Shown piece by piece: positions 1-10,300 of a stretch of DNA of 18,334 bases; the first letter of the stretch is position 1; every line of letters starts with the position of its first letter. The notes beneath the pieces are model-generated. The model saw only the letters and a list, made by a program, of their open reading frames with translations. It did no database searches and had not been told where the DNA came from. This stretch comes from JBILVQ01 sp044370375 (GTDB lineage Bacteria > Bacteroidota > Bacteroidia > UBA4408), in NCBI GenBank assembly GCA_044370375.1, contig JBILVQ010000041.1, positions 1 through 18,334 on the forward strand, read 5' to 3'. Made by a program: the position numbers and the translations under genes.

Positions 1-60
1 ATTTATAGGGCACGTTTGGCATTAAAACAGTTTATTGGAAGTTTGGACGCGGTGGTGTAA
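1..60 (+). CDS. Probable ECF RNA polymerase sigma factor, C-terminal end only (partial)
   Basis: The window opens inside a reading frame that runs to a TAA stop at 58-60. Its 19 visible residues begin IYRARLALKQF. This arginine- and alanine-rich helix resembles the end of sigma-70 region 4 in ECF sigma factors, where a signature such as (V/L)xRARxxLK follows the recognition helix. The stop overlaps the ATG of the next gene by one base (TAATG), which suggests translational coupling to the anti-sigma-like protein downstream. That gene order is the usual one for ECF sigma/anti-sigma pairs. Only the tail is present, so the assignment rests on this short motif and on the neighbour; it is an inference. 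Confidence 0.55.
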   Translation: MYRARLALKQFIGSLDAVV

Positions 61-1178
61 TGAGAAAGCTGGATCAATATAACTACGAAACTTGGGCCCT
101 TGACTTCATGGAGGGTAAGTTGAATCAGGCAGAACTGGATCAGTTTAAGGCTTTTTTATTGCTTCATCCCCACATTGCCGAAGAATTGGAATTATTGCAG
201 GATGAACCACTCCGGGTTGCTATGGATGGGGAAGAATCTATTGGACGAAAAGAAGAACTAAAAACCAAACTTCCCAACCATTTGGCCCAGCAAACATGGG
301 ATGATTTGATGATATCGGTTTTGGAAAACGATGTTCCGGAAAACGAAAGGCAATTGTTATTAAATGAATTTGAAAGCAGTCAGGGTTTAAAAAGAGATTG
401 GGCTTTGTATCAGGCCACCAAATTGAACCCCGAAGAAGAAGCGTTTATTATTCAGAAAAATGCATTGTACCGAAGAGAGGGTGCGAAGGTTTTTTCTATC
501 CATCGTTCCTTTTTGTATCGGGCGGCTGCTGTGCTTTTGCTATTGGGAATAGGACTTCAATTTTTTTTACAAGATATCCATCAGTATAAAGCAAAAGAAA
601 GCAATGGATTTGATTTGGCAGCAGAATTGCCATTGATTTCTATAAATCCCGTTTCTTCTTTTGAAAAGAAGATTTCAAATGCTGCTATGCCTTCTGGTTT
701 ATCAAACTCACTTGTTACGATTAGTAATGAAGCAATTGTGGCTTCCAAATCCACCATTAGGATGAAATCCTTTTCAGACAAGGTTAACGCGCGTGGGTTA
801 GTTTTTATTCAGCAAGAAGTTCCTCAACAGGATTTAATCGCAATGCGTTCACCGCTTGTGGATTTTGAGGAACCCGGTATCGCACTCGCTTCAACAGAAC
901 CCCAAAAGAAGAAATCTTCTGAAGAGCAATATTTTGATTTGAATCATCCTTTCCGCTCGGTTGCCTCTTGGGTAAAGCGTCAGGGAAATAAGCGGCTTGA
1001 ATTGCCCGAAGGTCAGGATGTGGTTGTTCCTGGCTCAGTAGCCTACGCCTCAGCAGGGGCCGCTTTGCTGGAAAGACTTACCGGTACCACTTTTGCCCTT
1101 GAACCTAAATTTAATAAAGAGGGTAAAATGAATGATCTTTCTTTCCGTGCCGGAAATTATCAATTGATGTTGAAATAA
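60..1178 (+). CDS. Anti-sigma-factor-like single-pass membrane protein
   Basis: This 372-residue protein starts at the ATG that overlaps the preceding stop. Residues 1-150 are charged and helical and contain two related segments: about 15-47 (FMEGKLNQAELDQF, then P-H-I-A-E-E-L) and about 87-119 (VLENDVPENERQLL and following). Such E/D-G-x-L-x-x-x-E segments are common in anti-sigma-like proteins of Bacteroidota. One hydrophobic span at about 153-170 (AAAVLLLLGIGLQFFL) follows. Residues 171-372 would lie in the periplasm and match no domain I recognise. I see no HxxxCxxC zinc anti-sigma motif, so this is not a classical ZAS protein. The likely role is to hold the upstream ECF sigma factor at the inner membrane and release it on an envelope signal. 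That role is inferred from topology and gene order, not from a catalytic motif. Confidence 0.6.
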   Translation: MRKLDQYNYETWALDFMEGKLNQAELDQFKAFLLLHPHIAEELELLQDEPLRVAMDGEESIGRKEELKTKLPNHLAQQTWDDLMISVLENDVPENERQLLLNEFESSQGLKRDWALYQATKLNPEEEAFIIQKNALYRREGAKVFSIHRSFLYRAAAVLLLLGIGLQFFLQDIHQYKAKESNGFDLAAELPLISINPVSSFEKKISNAAMPSGLSNSLVTISNEAIVASKSTIRMKSFSDKVNARGLVFIQQEVPQQDLIAMRSPLVDFEEPGIALASTEPQKKKSSEEQYFDLNHPFRSVASWVKRQGNKRLELPEGQDVVVPGSVAYASAGAALLERLTGTTFALEPKFNKEGKMNDLSFRAGNYQLMLK

Positions 1179-1232
1179 AATTTCCATCGCAGGCAGTAGC
1201 CGTTTCAATTCTGAACGATCAATATTTTTTTC

Positions 1233-1264
1233 TGTGCGTTTTAGAGGTAAAAAAACTATTTTCG
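1233..1264 (+). promoter_or_regulatory. Candidate promoter of the exonuclease III gene
   Basis: TGTG at 1233-1236 (three of four matches to the -33 TTTG) is followed, after 20 bases, by TATTTTCG at 1257-1264 (five of six fixed positions of the -7 TAnnTTTG). The coding ATG begins at 1269, only four bases after the -7 box. The transcript would therefore begin at or next to the start codon, implying a leaderless or nearly leaderless mRNA. Confidence 0.5.
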
Positions 1265-1268
1265 CTAC

Positions 1269-2039
1269 ATGATAAAAAAGATTATTACTTATAACGTAAA
1301 TGGAATCAGAGCCGCACTAACCAAGGAATGGTTGGCCTGGTTAACAATAGAGCAGCCTGATGTATTGTGCATTCAGGAAACCAAAGCTCACCCATCGCAA
1401 CTTGACACCAAATTGTTTGAAGATGCAGGATATTATCATTACTGGTATTCTGCCGAAAAAAAGGGTTACAGCGGAGTTGCCATTTTTTCAAAAGAAAAAC
1501 CGAAGAAGGTTACGGAAGGATTTGGTAATGAAATCTACGATCGAGAAGGCCGAATTTTGCGGGCTGATTTTGAAAAGTTTTCTGTGGCTAGTTTGTATTT
1601 ACCCTCAGGCTCCAGTGGTGACGAAAGACAAGCATTTAAAATGGAAATGCTGGAATTTTTTATTGAGTATGCTGAAAAGCTAAAACATGAGATTCCTAAT
1701 TTAGTGATATCAGGAGATTACAATATTTGCAATAAGCCCATTGATATTCACAATCCTAAATCCAATGAGAAAACAAGTGGTTTTTTGCCGGAAGAAAGAG
1801 AATGGTTTGACCGCTTTTTAAATACGGGTTTTGTTGATTCCTTTCGCCATTTGAATAAGGAGCCACACCATTATACCTGGTGGAGTTACCGAGCCGGAGC
1901 AAGGGGCAAGAATTTGGGTTGGCGGATTGATTATAATTTGGTTAGCGAAAATCTTAGATCGAATATACATCAGGTTGGCATAATGCCTGGTGCGATGCAT
2001 TCTGATCATTGTCCATGTATGCTGGAGCTAAAATTCTGA
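1269..2039 (+). CDS. xth: Exodeoxyribonuclease III (AP endonuclease, ExoIII/ExoA family)
   Basis: This is a complete 256-residue protein of the endonuclease/exonuclease/phosphatase fold. The family cuts DNA 5' to abasic sites and removes nucleotides from 3' ends in base excision repair, using a divalent metal. The signature blocks occur in order: NVNGIRAA (9-16), IQETKA with metal-ligand Glu37, SLYLPSG with catalytic Tyr110, SGDYNIC with Asp150 and Asn152, WRIDYNLVS with Asp221, and the terminal SDHCP with Asp246-His247. All catalytic positions are present and the length is normal. No Shine-Dalgarno sequence precedes the ATG, which sits right after the -7 box. The gene is followed by a strong hairpin terminator and appears monocistronic. 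xth/exoA is the usual naming; the family call is secure. Confidence 0.95.
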   Translation: MIKKIITYNVNGIRAALTKEWLAWLTIEQPDVLCIQETKAHPSQLDTKLFEDAGYYHYWYSAEKKGYSGVAIFSKEKPKKVTEGFGNEIYDREGRILRADFEKFSVASLYLPSGSSGDERQAFKMEMLEFFIEYAEKLKHEIPNLVISGDYNICNKPIDIHNPKSNEKTSGFLPEEREWFDRFLNTGFVDSFRHLNKEPHHYTWWSYRAGARGKNLGWRIDYNLVSENLRSNIHQVGIMPGAMHSDHCPCMLELKF

Positions 2040-2043
2040 TTGA

Positions 2044-2086
2044 AATAAGAGAGGAAGGCACCTCCTCCTCCCTCTCTTATTTTTTC
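2044..2086 (+). terminator. Rho-independent terminator of the exonuclease III gene
   Basis: AATAAGAGAGG (2044-2054) pairs perfectly with CCTCTCTTATT (2071-2081), giving an 11-bp stem with a 16-nt loop. A T-tract runs on from the stem (2079-2090, one A and one C within it). It lies five bases beyond the stop and ends next to the convergent MuiA-like gene. On the minus strand the tract after the stem is weaker, so I assign it mainly to the plus strand. Confidence 0.85.
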
Positions 2087-2088
2087 TT

Positions 2089-4173
2089 TTAATCGTTTAA
2101 ACTAATAGGTGTTTTTAAAGTATATTGTACCGTAAGAATTTTTTTCTCTCCCGGCTCCAATTGAATATCCCATTTAAGTCTTCCATGTCTTTCATCCACC
2201 AGTGCACCCGCGGCTTGCACAATATTTAAATCAATTGATTTATGATGAACTATCGGAAACTGATCTTCTACTTTTACTCTGATCCGGGTTTTTTTGTTGT
2301 TTTTCAAGGTGATATCTATTCCAGAGGTTTCTTTGATGGCATTACTTAGAATTTTCTTTTCAGAAATCAATTTGTTTTTTTCGCGTTGCACAATTATTCC
2401 GTTATCTCTTCCTAAAGATAAACTGATGGTATCGCTGATTTCTTCAACATCTAGATAGGTTTCCCCTTTGTAAGTGCCCTGATAGTAAATACTCGCTTTA
2501 CCTGAAATTAGTTTTAATGTGGTCCACTCTGAAATTTCTGCCGATAAAAAAGCATCAGGGTCGATTTTGGGAATTACTTCGTAAATGTATTCTACCGGTA
2601 CACTTATTTCTTTAATTCTTATGGTATAATCATTTCCATCGCATGGAATGGTATAAGGGATATCAATGAGGTATTCCAGATTAAGGGCTTCACGGTTTTC
2701 TTTGGCAAAGGCATTGGTGACCTCCCAACCTCTTTGTTCAATGGCCGATTGAGGGTTTCCGCTCCTGCCAATTACTCTTTGTCCATCAATAAAAACTTCG
2801 TTTGCATCAGCCCGCCCATCGCGAATGTTGTAAATAGCACCGCCTCCATATTGCACCACCCCGGCCGTTTGAGCACTAACGGAATTTACATTTTTCGTTG
2901 CCATTCTTTGGTATTCTTCTCTGGTGATGGAAGATCCAGATTTCACATCCGGATTAAGAACGGGCTCATTGAATGACATGATTTCGAGATTTTTGAAGGC
3001 GGCTGCAGAAGCCTTCAGTGCAAGGTCGGCTTTGGTTGTTTCGTTGGAGGTAACCGTTACGGGTGTTTTAATTTTTTCGTTGTATCCGGTGTAGTTGCAT
3101 TGAATCCAGTATCTGCCAACCTCAACAGTTTTGAATGAGTACTCACCATCCAGATTGGCAGTTGTGCTGGCAATCCTTTTTTCGCCCAGCATAAGATCAA
3201 TCCTGGCAAAAGGGATGGGTTCTAGGCTGCTTTCTTCGATTACCAACCCGTAGATATCGCCCGGTTTTTCGGTTTTTCTTTTGAATTGATCTTGTTGGTT
3301 TTGCCCCAAAAACCAATCTTTTAATTTGGGTTTAACTCCGGTAAGGGATGGGTCGGCATTTGATAATCTGATGTTTACATTATCCCAATGCTCGCCTGAG
3401 TTTTGGGTAATAAGTGCGTTGTAATGAATGAACAAAGGCTTGCTGATGTCTTCAACCCTGAAATCATACAATGCTTCCCAAGATGCTGAGGGAATGTAAT
3501 AGCTGAGGATTATTTCCAGATTTTCCGTGCTTTGTATGTTGGCAGCAATGTAAATTTCTGACCATGCTTTGTTTCTTTTGGCTTGCTCGGCATTGATTTG
3601 CTGATAAATGTCTTTTATTTCGTTTTGGTTATTTTCAATGCTTTTTTCCAATATCAGTTTGTTCGATTTTATTTCATTCAACCTAATTCGATAAAAATCT
3701 GCCGCCTCTTTGATCATGGTTACTGTGAGTCCTTTTTCTGTAGACGACAGGTTGTTGTTATGAAGAATAAGTTGTTGTTCCATTTCAAGCACCGCAATTT
3801 TGTTTTTCATTTCTTCTTGTTCAAGCTTTTTGTCCTTAATAGAATTTTCAAGATTTCTGATGATTTGATTTTTTATATTGCTTTTCGGAACAATTAGCTC
3901 ATGCTTAACACTTAAGATCACTGCCTGTTCCATGTTTTGAACTTGAATGCTTTGTGGATTTAATTCGTATGGAAGTTCTTTTATCTGAAAGATGTGCTTT
4001 CCTTTGCTTGTCTTCATTTTGGCTTTGCGTGTAACTTGAGCGCCCGAAAAGAATACAACGACATCCGTGATTTTTGATTGAACCATTAAGGTGTCGATTC
4101 TTTCTCCATTGGCATTCTGGATGCTTGCAAGGGCAATGATCATTACCCAAAGCAGTGTTAAAAATTTTTTCAT
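2089..4173 (-). CDS. Exported MuiA/DUF4139-family protein with inserted carboxypeptidase-regulatory and TonB-plug-like segments
   Basis: I place the start at the ATG at 4173, giving 694 residues, because it begins a signal peptide (MKKFLTLLWVMIIALA, cleavage near residue 23). A longer frame to 4248 would put a poor hydrophobic leader in front. Residues about 33-95 (SKITDVVVFFSGAQVTRKA) match the DUF4140 N-domain. About 98-205 form a charged coiled coil. From about 210 the DUF4139 beta domain begins (SYYIPSASWEALYDFRV, then NSGEHWDNVNIRLSNADP) and it resumes at about 490-690, including EPGEKKILTVQYTLKTP. Inside DUF4139 sit a carboxypeptidase-regulatory-like beta sandwich (about 305-388: GDIYGLVIEE, LDGEYSFKTVEVGRYWI) and a plug-like stretch (about 412-468: SSITREEYQRMATKNVNSVS, then RDGRADANEVFIDGQRV). 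The biochemical function of the MuiA family is not established to my knowledge. The protein should lie beyond the inner membrane. No clear promoter was found. Confidence 0.85.
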   Translation of the reverse strand: MKKFLTLLWVMIIALASIQNANGERIDTLMVQSKITDVVVFFSGAQVTRKAKMKTSKGKHIFQIKELPYELNPQSIQVQNMEQAVILSVKHELIVPKSNIKNQIIRNLENSIKDKKLEQEEMKNKIAVLEMEQQLILHNNNLSSTEKGLTVTMIKEAADFYRIRLNEIKSNKLILEKSIENNQNEIKDIYQQINAEQAKRNKAWSEIYIAANIQSTENLEIILSYYIPSASWEALYDFRVEDISKPLFIHYNALITQNSGEHWDNVNIRLSNADPSLTGVKPKLKDWFLGQNQQDQFKRKTEKPGDIYGLVIEESSLEPIPFARIDLMLGEKRIASTTANLDGEYSFKTVEVGRYWIQCNYTGYNEKIKTPVTVTSNETTKADLALKASAAAFKNLEIMSFNEPVLNPDVKSGSSITREEYQRMATKNVNSVSAQTAGVVQYGGGAIYNIRDGRADANEVFIDGQRVIGRSGNPQSAIEQRGWEVTNAFAKENREALNLEYLIDIPYTIPCDGNDYTIRIKEISVPVEYIYEVIPKIDPDAFLSAEISEWTTLKLISGKASIYYQGTYKGETYLDVEEISDTISLSLGRDNGIIVQREKNKLISEKKILSNAIKETSGIDITLKNNKKTRIRVKVEDQFPIVHHKSIDLNIVQAAGALVDERHGRLKWDIQLEPGEKKILTVQYTLKTPISLND

Positions 4174-4340
4174 AATAGTTTGTTTTCCTGCATAGACGGA
4201 CGCAAGGAAGAGAGTGTTGTATGAAAAATAATAAATAAATATTATCACCCTAAAACCAAACCTTTACTGTTCAATTCCCGTTTAGTACCCTGTCCTAAGT
4301 AAAAATGATTTTGTATTGCTGCTGAGCCGGCACGAAAATA

Positions 4341-4376
4341 AAAAAGGAGGCATCTTTCGAATGCCTCCTTTTTTTT
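4341..4376 (-). terminator. Terminator of the giant T9SS gene (symmetrical, possibly bidirectional)
   Basis: AAAAAGGAGGCAT (4341-4353) and ATGCCTCCTTTTT (4361-4373) form a 13-bp perfect stem around a 7-nt loop. On the minus strand the stem lies about 18 bases after the giant gene's stop and ends in a T-run, as in a classic intrinsic terminator. The plus strand also has a T-run. The rest of the 4174-4393 gap is A+T-rich leader of the MuiA-like gene, in which I see no other gene. Confidence 0.88.
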
Positions 4377-4393
4377 ATCAATTCAGAACGATG

Positions 4394-7300
4394 TTACTTC
4401 ATGAATTTGAAAGTTCTGGTTTGCGACTGGTTACTAACCTGTAATAAATACATTCCTCGGTCTTGAAAATTGAAAGGAATGTGGATTTGATTCAAATCAT
4501 TGTTGTCTAGCATTGTGCTTGTAAACACAAGCTTTCCGGAGATATCGAACAAATTGATCAAGGTTTCGCCTTCCATATTTTCACCAAGGCTGATTAATAA
4601 TTCTTCAGCATAAGGATTAAGGGTTGCTGTAATATTGGCTGTACTGTTTGATGTGCCGAAATTTACGGCTACAATGTCTGAGTAGGAAACGGTTCCATCA
4701 AAATCAGTTTGCTTTAAGCGATAATAGCCGGTACCTTTTAAAGGCGCATAGTCGATAAAGGAATAACTGAGTAACTGACTTGAATTTCCGGCACCGTCCA
4801 TCACACCAATGGTTTCAAAAATTTGCCCATTGGCCGAACGCTCAATGGTGAAGTAGTCGTTGTTTACTTCACTAGCGGTTTGCCATTGAGTGATTACAAC
4901 ATCAATTTCAGGTTTAGCATTGAATGATAGGAGGGTAATAGGAAGAGGACTTCCATTACCGTTGCCGGTAAAGTCAGAGAAGGTAAACAAATCGTTCCAG
5001 GTAAATTGTGTACCCACTTTTGAAGCACTTGTTCCCATGATGGAACTTGAGGGGCTTCCCGGAGAGCCTATCCATCCGTTTGAATTGTATTTAAAAGGAA
5101 ACAAAGTTGCTGCTGCACCCACCTCATCGCCACTGGCGGCATAGGAGTAAACAACATCGTAATTGGGATTACTGATGCCTGTTGGTTCAATGGTCCAATA
5201 CCTGGAAACGTAGTTGGTAGAAGTTCCCAGTTGAGGATGTGCTCCATCGGTCATGGTGGCTTCAAGGGTTGCATTGCTGAGTGTTCCAGCTTTTAAATTG
5301 ATGGCAATAGGTGTGTAGCCATTGTTGTCACCAATCGGGAAAGCATAGTTCACCAGTGAATTGGTATGTCTTGTGAATTTACCGTTGTAGGCACCATCCC
5401 AAACCATCAGGTAAGAAGAGGAGCTACCACCGGTAAGTGTACCGTTTCCAGACGTGGTTCCTAAAATCAGTTCATTGTTGCTTAAGTCAAGTCGTCCGGT
5501 GTTAAGGGTTAGCAAGTCAGTTACCGTATGGGTAGCAGCAGGCATCAACACAACATCTGTTGCATTTGTTTTGAATAGGTGCATACCCGCCATTGTTGTT
5601 GGCAATGCATTTCCAACATTTTGTGGTGTTTGAGCTCCTACCCAGCCGTAGCCTGCTGTGGTTGGAAAGGTTCTGGTTCCGCTTATTCTGATGTTTCCAT
5701 CCAACACACCGGTTCCGGAAGTCTTAATTCCATTGGGTGAACCGTACAGTAATGTTGAACCGGCAGTAAGAACAAAGTTCCCGTTACCTGAAATTGCATC
5801 GGTGTTATCTAACCTTAAAACGGCAGGTGAATTAACGGTGAGTGTTCCATTGAGGACAAAACTTGCAGCCGCATCAACATTCCCTGCTCCTGCAGCACTC
5901 ACTAAATTAGCAGCGCCTGCATTTACTTCAATGTTAAAATAACTGATTGTGTTTGAACTACCATCCACAGCCCTGATCAATTGTTGCTGACCAGAAACGG
6001 TACCATAAAATTCAATGGTTCCTCCTGTTAAAGAGTAGGCTACAGTTGTTCCATCTAATTCAGGGAGATTGGTTGAAACCTTTGAGGTGCGCAATCTGCC
6101 TGTTCCCATTACCAAACCACCCGAGCCACTTACAGCAAAACTGGCAATATCAAATACAGGGTTGGTTCCGGTAAATTCTAGTTGGTTGTTTACTGTGATA
6201 CCACTGGTAAGGGATTTTGCATTTGATCCAAGAACGTTTGAACCTGAAATTCTTAAATGATGGTAGGTTCTGCTTCCGCGGAGGGTTTGATTTGTTCCGG
6301 CACCGTTCATTTCTACGATTCCTCCCGTTAAATCATAATTGCCGCTAAGGGCTGGATAAGAGGAGATACCGCTGCTCAATGAAGAGCGATAAGTTCCTCC
6401 GGTCATGCTCAAAACTCCACTACCAGAAATATAGGCTGCATCAGTTTCAACCAATACACCCTGACGGATGATTAAGGAGTCTGTGGTACCAACACTTTGT
6501 GTAAGATTTACGATAAGGAAAGCACTTGATTTTTCGATAATTATTCTTTTGGCAGAAGAGGTCGCGGCCATTCCTGTACCGGTTGTTTGCGGACTAACAT
6601 TCCCGAAATAATGGTAAATGCCGGTGTTGCTGAAATTTCTGGTTCCGGTATTGAGTACATTACCCAGGGCTGATGGAGAAACGTTAACACCATCGGCTGA
6701 AGTAATTTTTAATTTACCGCCCGCATTCAAATCAAAGATACCAGGTCCGGTTAAATTAAAATAGTTAAAAAATAAAGACCCACCACTTAATACTGCCATG
6801 TTATTGCTGGCATTGGATAAAGGGAAGTTGGTTAGCATTCTTACTTCTGCTCCATTATCAATCTCAAAATCTACGTTGGCACCAATGGCGGCATTGAAGG
6901 TAGCATCTTGAGATCCGGCGGCACTGAAAACAATTTTACAGTCGGCATCAGCACTGGTAAGTGTTGCAGAGGCCCCAACAAAGAGATTTCCGTTAAGTAT
7001 AGTGGTTGAACCTGCAAGTGCAGCGCTGGTAGAATTTAATGAATATGTTCCCCCGTTTAAGGTAAGATTTCCTAAAATGCTTAATGTGGTTGAAACAGAA
7101 GTTCCTGAGAAAACTCTGAAAACACCGGCATCCTGGGTAAAGTTGCCGCCAATGGTGAAATCTAAAGTGCCACTGGTTTTACCGTTGATATTATTGGTTG
7201 TCCAAGTGTTTTCAATCAAAAGGTCGCCTCCAATTCCTGATGTAACCGTTCCTGTGGTTGCAATACGGAAATCGGCACCTGCGGTAGAATTGCTTCTGAA

Positions 7301-10300
7301 GATTAAATCGCCATGTGCTAAATTAATGTTCACGGTGCTTCCCAGAATAATCATGTCATCACTTGCTGAAAGATTTGCACCAAAGTCGAAAATTACATTT
7401 CCAAAACAGGCCGTATAACCGGAGTAAGTATTCGTACTGATAGCAGTGTTATCAGGAACAATTACATCGGCCGCGGCATCCCATTCGGTGAAGGTGAGGT
7501 TCGATGCCGGATCAAAATTTTCAGTACCAGCCCAAAGTGAAGTAACCGGGTTACCGAAGGCAAAGTTTACATTTACATTTCCTCCTGCTTCTACAGTAAA
7601 AGTTCCACTAACCGTGAGAGATGCATTTATTTGCAAAGTTCCTCCTGTTTTAACCAATAGGCTTGTACCATAAGTAGATGAGGCGGTATTGGTAAGGGTT
7701 CCAGCATTCTCAATAACAACATTCCCCGGACTGATTGAACCTCCGGATGTGATTGCATGTCGGATATAAACAAAATTGCTTGTATTGGTGGCAGGTGAAG
7801 CAGAACCAACCCATGATGAACCGTTGAACTGTTCCCAAGTGGCAGCTGCCCATGTTCCTGCTGAAGTGGTTCTGAAGGCATTCAGCGGGGTAGCACTGAT
7901 GGTAAAGGTATTGGAAGTGATATCCCAGTCAAGGCTACCGAATCGTTCTGCATTAAGTGTTAAGCCGGCTCCTGCAACCGTATGTACTACTGAAAAAGTA
8001 GCTAAACCTGCAACAGCAGCCACATCGATGGGGTCACCGGTCATTGTTCCTGTTGATGTCAGTCTGATTTGCGTGGTAAAATCAAGGTCACGATTTCCTA
8101 GGGCGTCTTCTGCTGCAACACTAACATTGGGAATCATGGTTGCTGTTACAGAAGTATTAAAAGGTTGTTGAATCCATTCAAGAACCGAAGCTACAACCTC
8201 TATTCTGTTTCGGTCGGCCGTTGTACTTGAGATTGCAGAACTAAAACCAGTAAAAAGTGATGAGGTGTTAGTGCCTGCAGCGGTTACGTTGGCCGAGGCG
8301 ATGGTGAATTCCATTTGCTCGTTATCAGTTACCGAACCAAGGAAGGTGATTCTTAGCGTTAAGTCATTCTGACCATTATCATTGGCAGTTACATTGGCTC
8401 CACTCAGACCAGTAAATGTAATGGTTCCTAAACCATAGTTGATTACAGGGCTGTTGTTGACAAGGGTGGATGAATTAAAGAGAGCAGCCGTTCTGATGTT
8501 GTCGATATTGGTAACATTGAAAACAACAGAAGTTAAAATAGTTGGCAAGGCATCACCGTCAGAGGTTCCTCCACCATCTCTGATAAAGAAGCGATAAACA
8601 CCTAGACTATTTCCTGTGTTCGTAATGGTGGCAGCTTGATGCAATGTATAATCGATATTGCTGGGATAAGAAAATGCTCCGTCGGCAATGATGTCTGAAA
8701 TATTGCTAGGAGTTCCTGTTCCCTGAATATCGAAGTTATAGGTTGCTTCATCGCTATCATCATTTAAAATGGTAATGGTTGCAGTTTGTAAGCCCATGGC
8801 AACCGGAGTAAAGGTAACCTGAAAGGTAAGCTGTGTTGCGTTAGGAAGAAGTGAAGAACTCGGTTGTGTAGTAACAACGAATGCAGAAGATCCTGATATT
8901 TGAACAAGAGGAGCACCCGTTAAATTAAGGTTGGCTGCACCAATATTTTCGATGGTGAAAGTTCTAACAATGTTTGCTCCTGCAGCAATGGTTCCAAAGT
9001 CGGTATGGTCTGCGGCTATAGGAGTAACGTCTCCATCAACAATGTTATTACCATTTCCAATAACATTAATCTCTTTGTCAGACACTGGGTCTCCGGCGGT
9101 GAATTCGCCCAATAAATTAATGCCTGTAAAATTAGCAATGTTGGTGGCGGTGTTCACCAATGTACCAACAAGCCATGAACCGCCATTGAAGCGTGCGGCT
9201 TTTGAATTGGCTTCTGTTCCTTGAATATCACCGTTTTCATAATTTAAATCGATGGTATAGGACGGTGTACTAATTCCACTTTGGCTTAGTGACCAATAGC
9301 GGGTAAGATAATCTGTAGGGGCTGAGTTAGACGGATGTTTAACATCAATCACCCTGGCACCTACATAAGCTGAAGAAAAAGTTCCGGCGGTAACATTAAC
9401 CGTTACAGGAGAATATTGATCTCCGTTGGCACCACCTATGTCACCAATGGGGAAGGTAAAAGAACCTGTGGCGGTAAAAGTCTTTCTCAATTCACCTGTT
9501 CCATGTGCTGCTACCATGTTGGTATTGCTTAAAGAACCTGTTACAGTAGAAGTAGCAGATAAGGTTAAATGATTGGAACTGAGTTTAACAATTCCGTTGG
9601 TTAGATTCAGGTTTCCGGAAAGTGAAAGATTAGTTCCTAATTCAATCTCTCCGGTTGACGTTCTGTCGATGGTTAAATTGTTAAGGGTTTGACTGCCGGT
9701 TGTAAAGCGAACAATGCCAACACTTCCGGTTCCCAGAAAGGAAAGGTTAGAAGAACTACTTCCCTTAAAGGTTCCACTTCCTGCAATGGTATTGGCTGTT
9801 CCGGCGGTTCCTAGGGTAAGTGTTCTGCCGTTTAGGTCAATAACATCGGTAGCGCTGTTAAATGATATGCCGTTTCCTCCAGCCGGTGCAGTAACGGTAA
9901 GGTCCATACCGTTTAACACCAAGGTGGAACTTGCTGCAGGTTCTCCAACCACAATATAGTGTAGGGTTACTGCGGTAGCTTTGGTGAGGTTTTGTGTTCC
10001 GTTTTTTACAAAATGGACTGCTCGTTGTTTTGGGTTAAGTGTTGCGCTTGCAAAAATATTGAAGTTGCCTTCAACCTTAATATCTCCTCCGAAATTATCA
10101 GAGAGACTCAGGCCACCGCTGAGAGCAATATTGCCTTTTACGCGGATGGATGTATTCATGTCTTCGGCTGCAAAATCCATGTAGAAGCCTGAACCAGCAT
10201 CCACGGTGAGATTTCCACCAATTTCCCAGGATGTACCTGTGCCTGCGTTGGCCCCGGGTCTTACGCTGGTATTGCTTGAAATCTGAACATTATAGGGGTA

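Noticed and set aside
4174..4248. 25 extra N-terminal residues for the MuiA-like protein.
   Set aside because: The internal ATG gives a clean lysine-led signal peptide, while the extension gives an irregular one.
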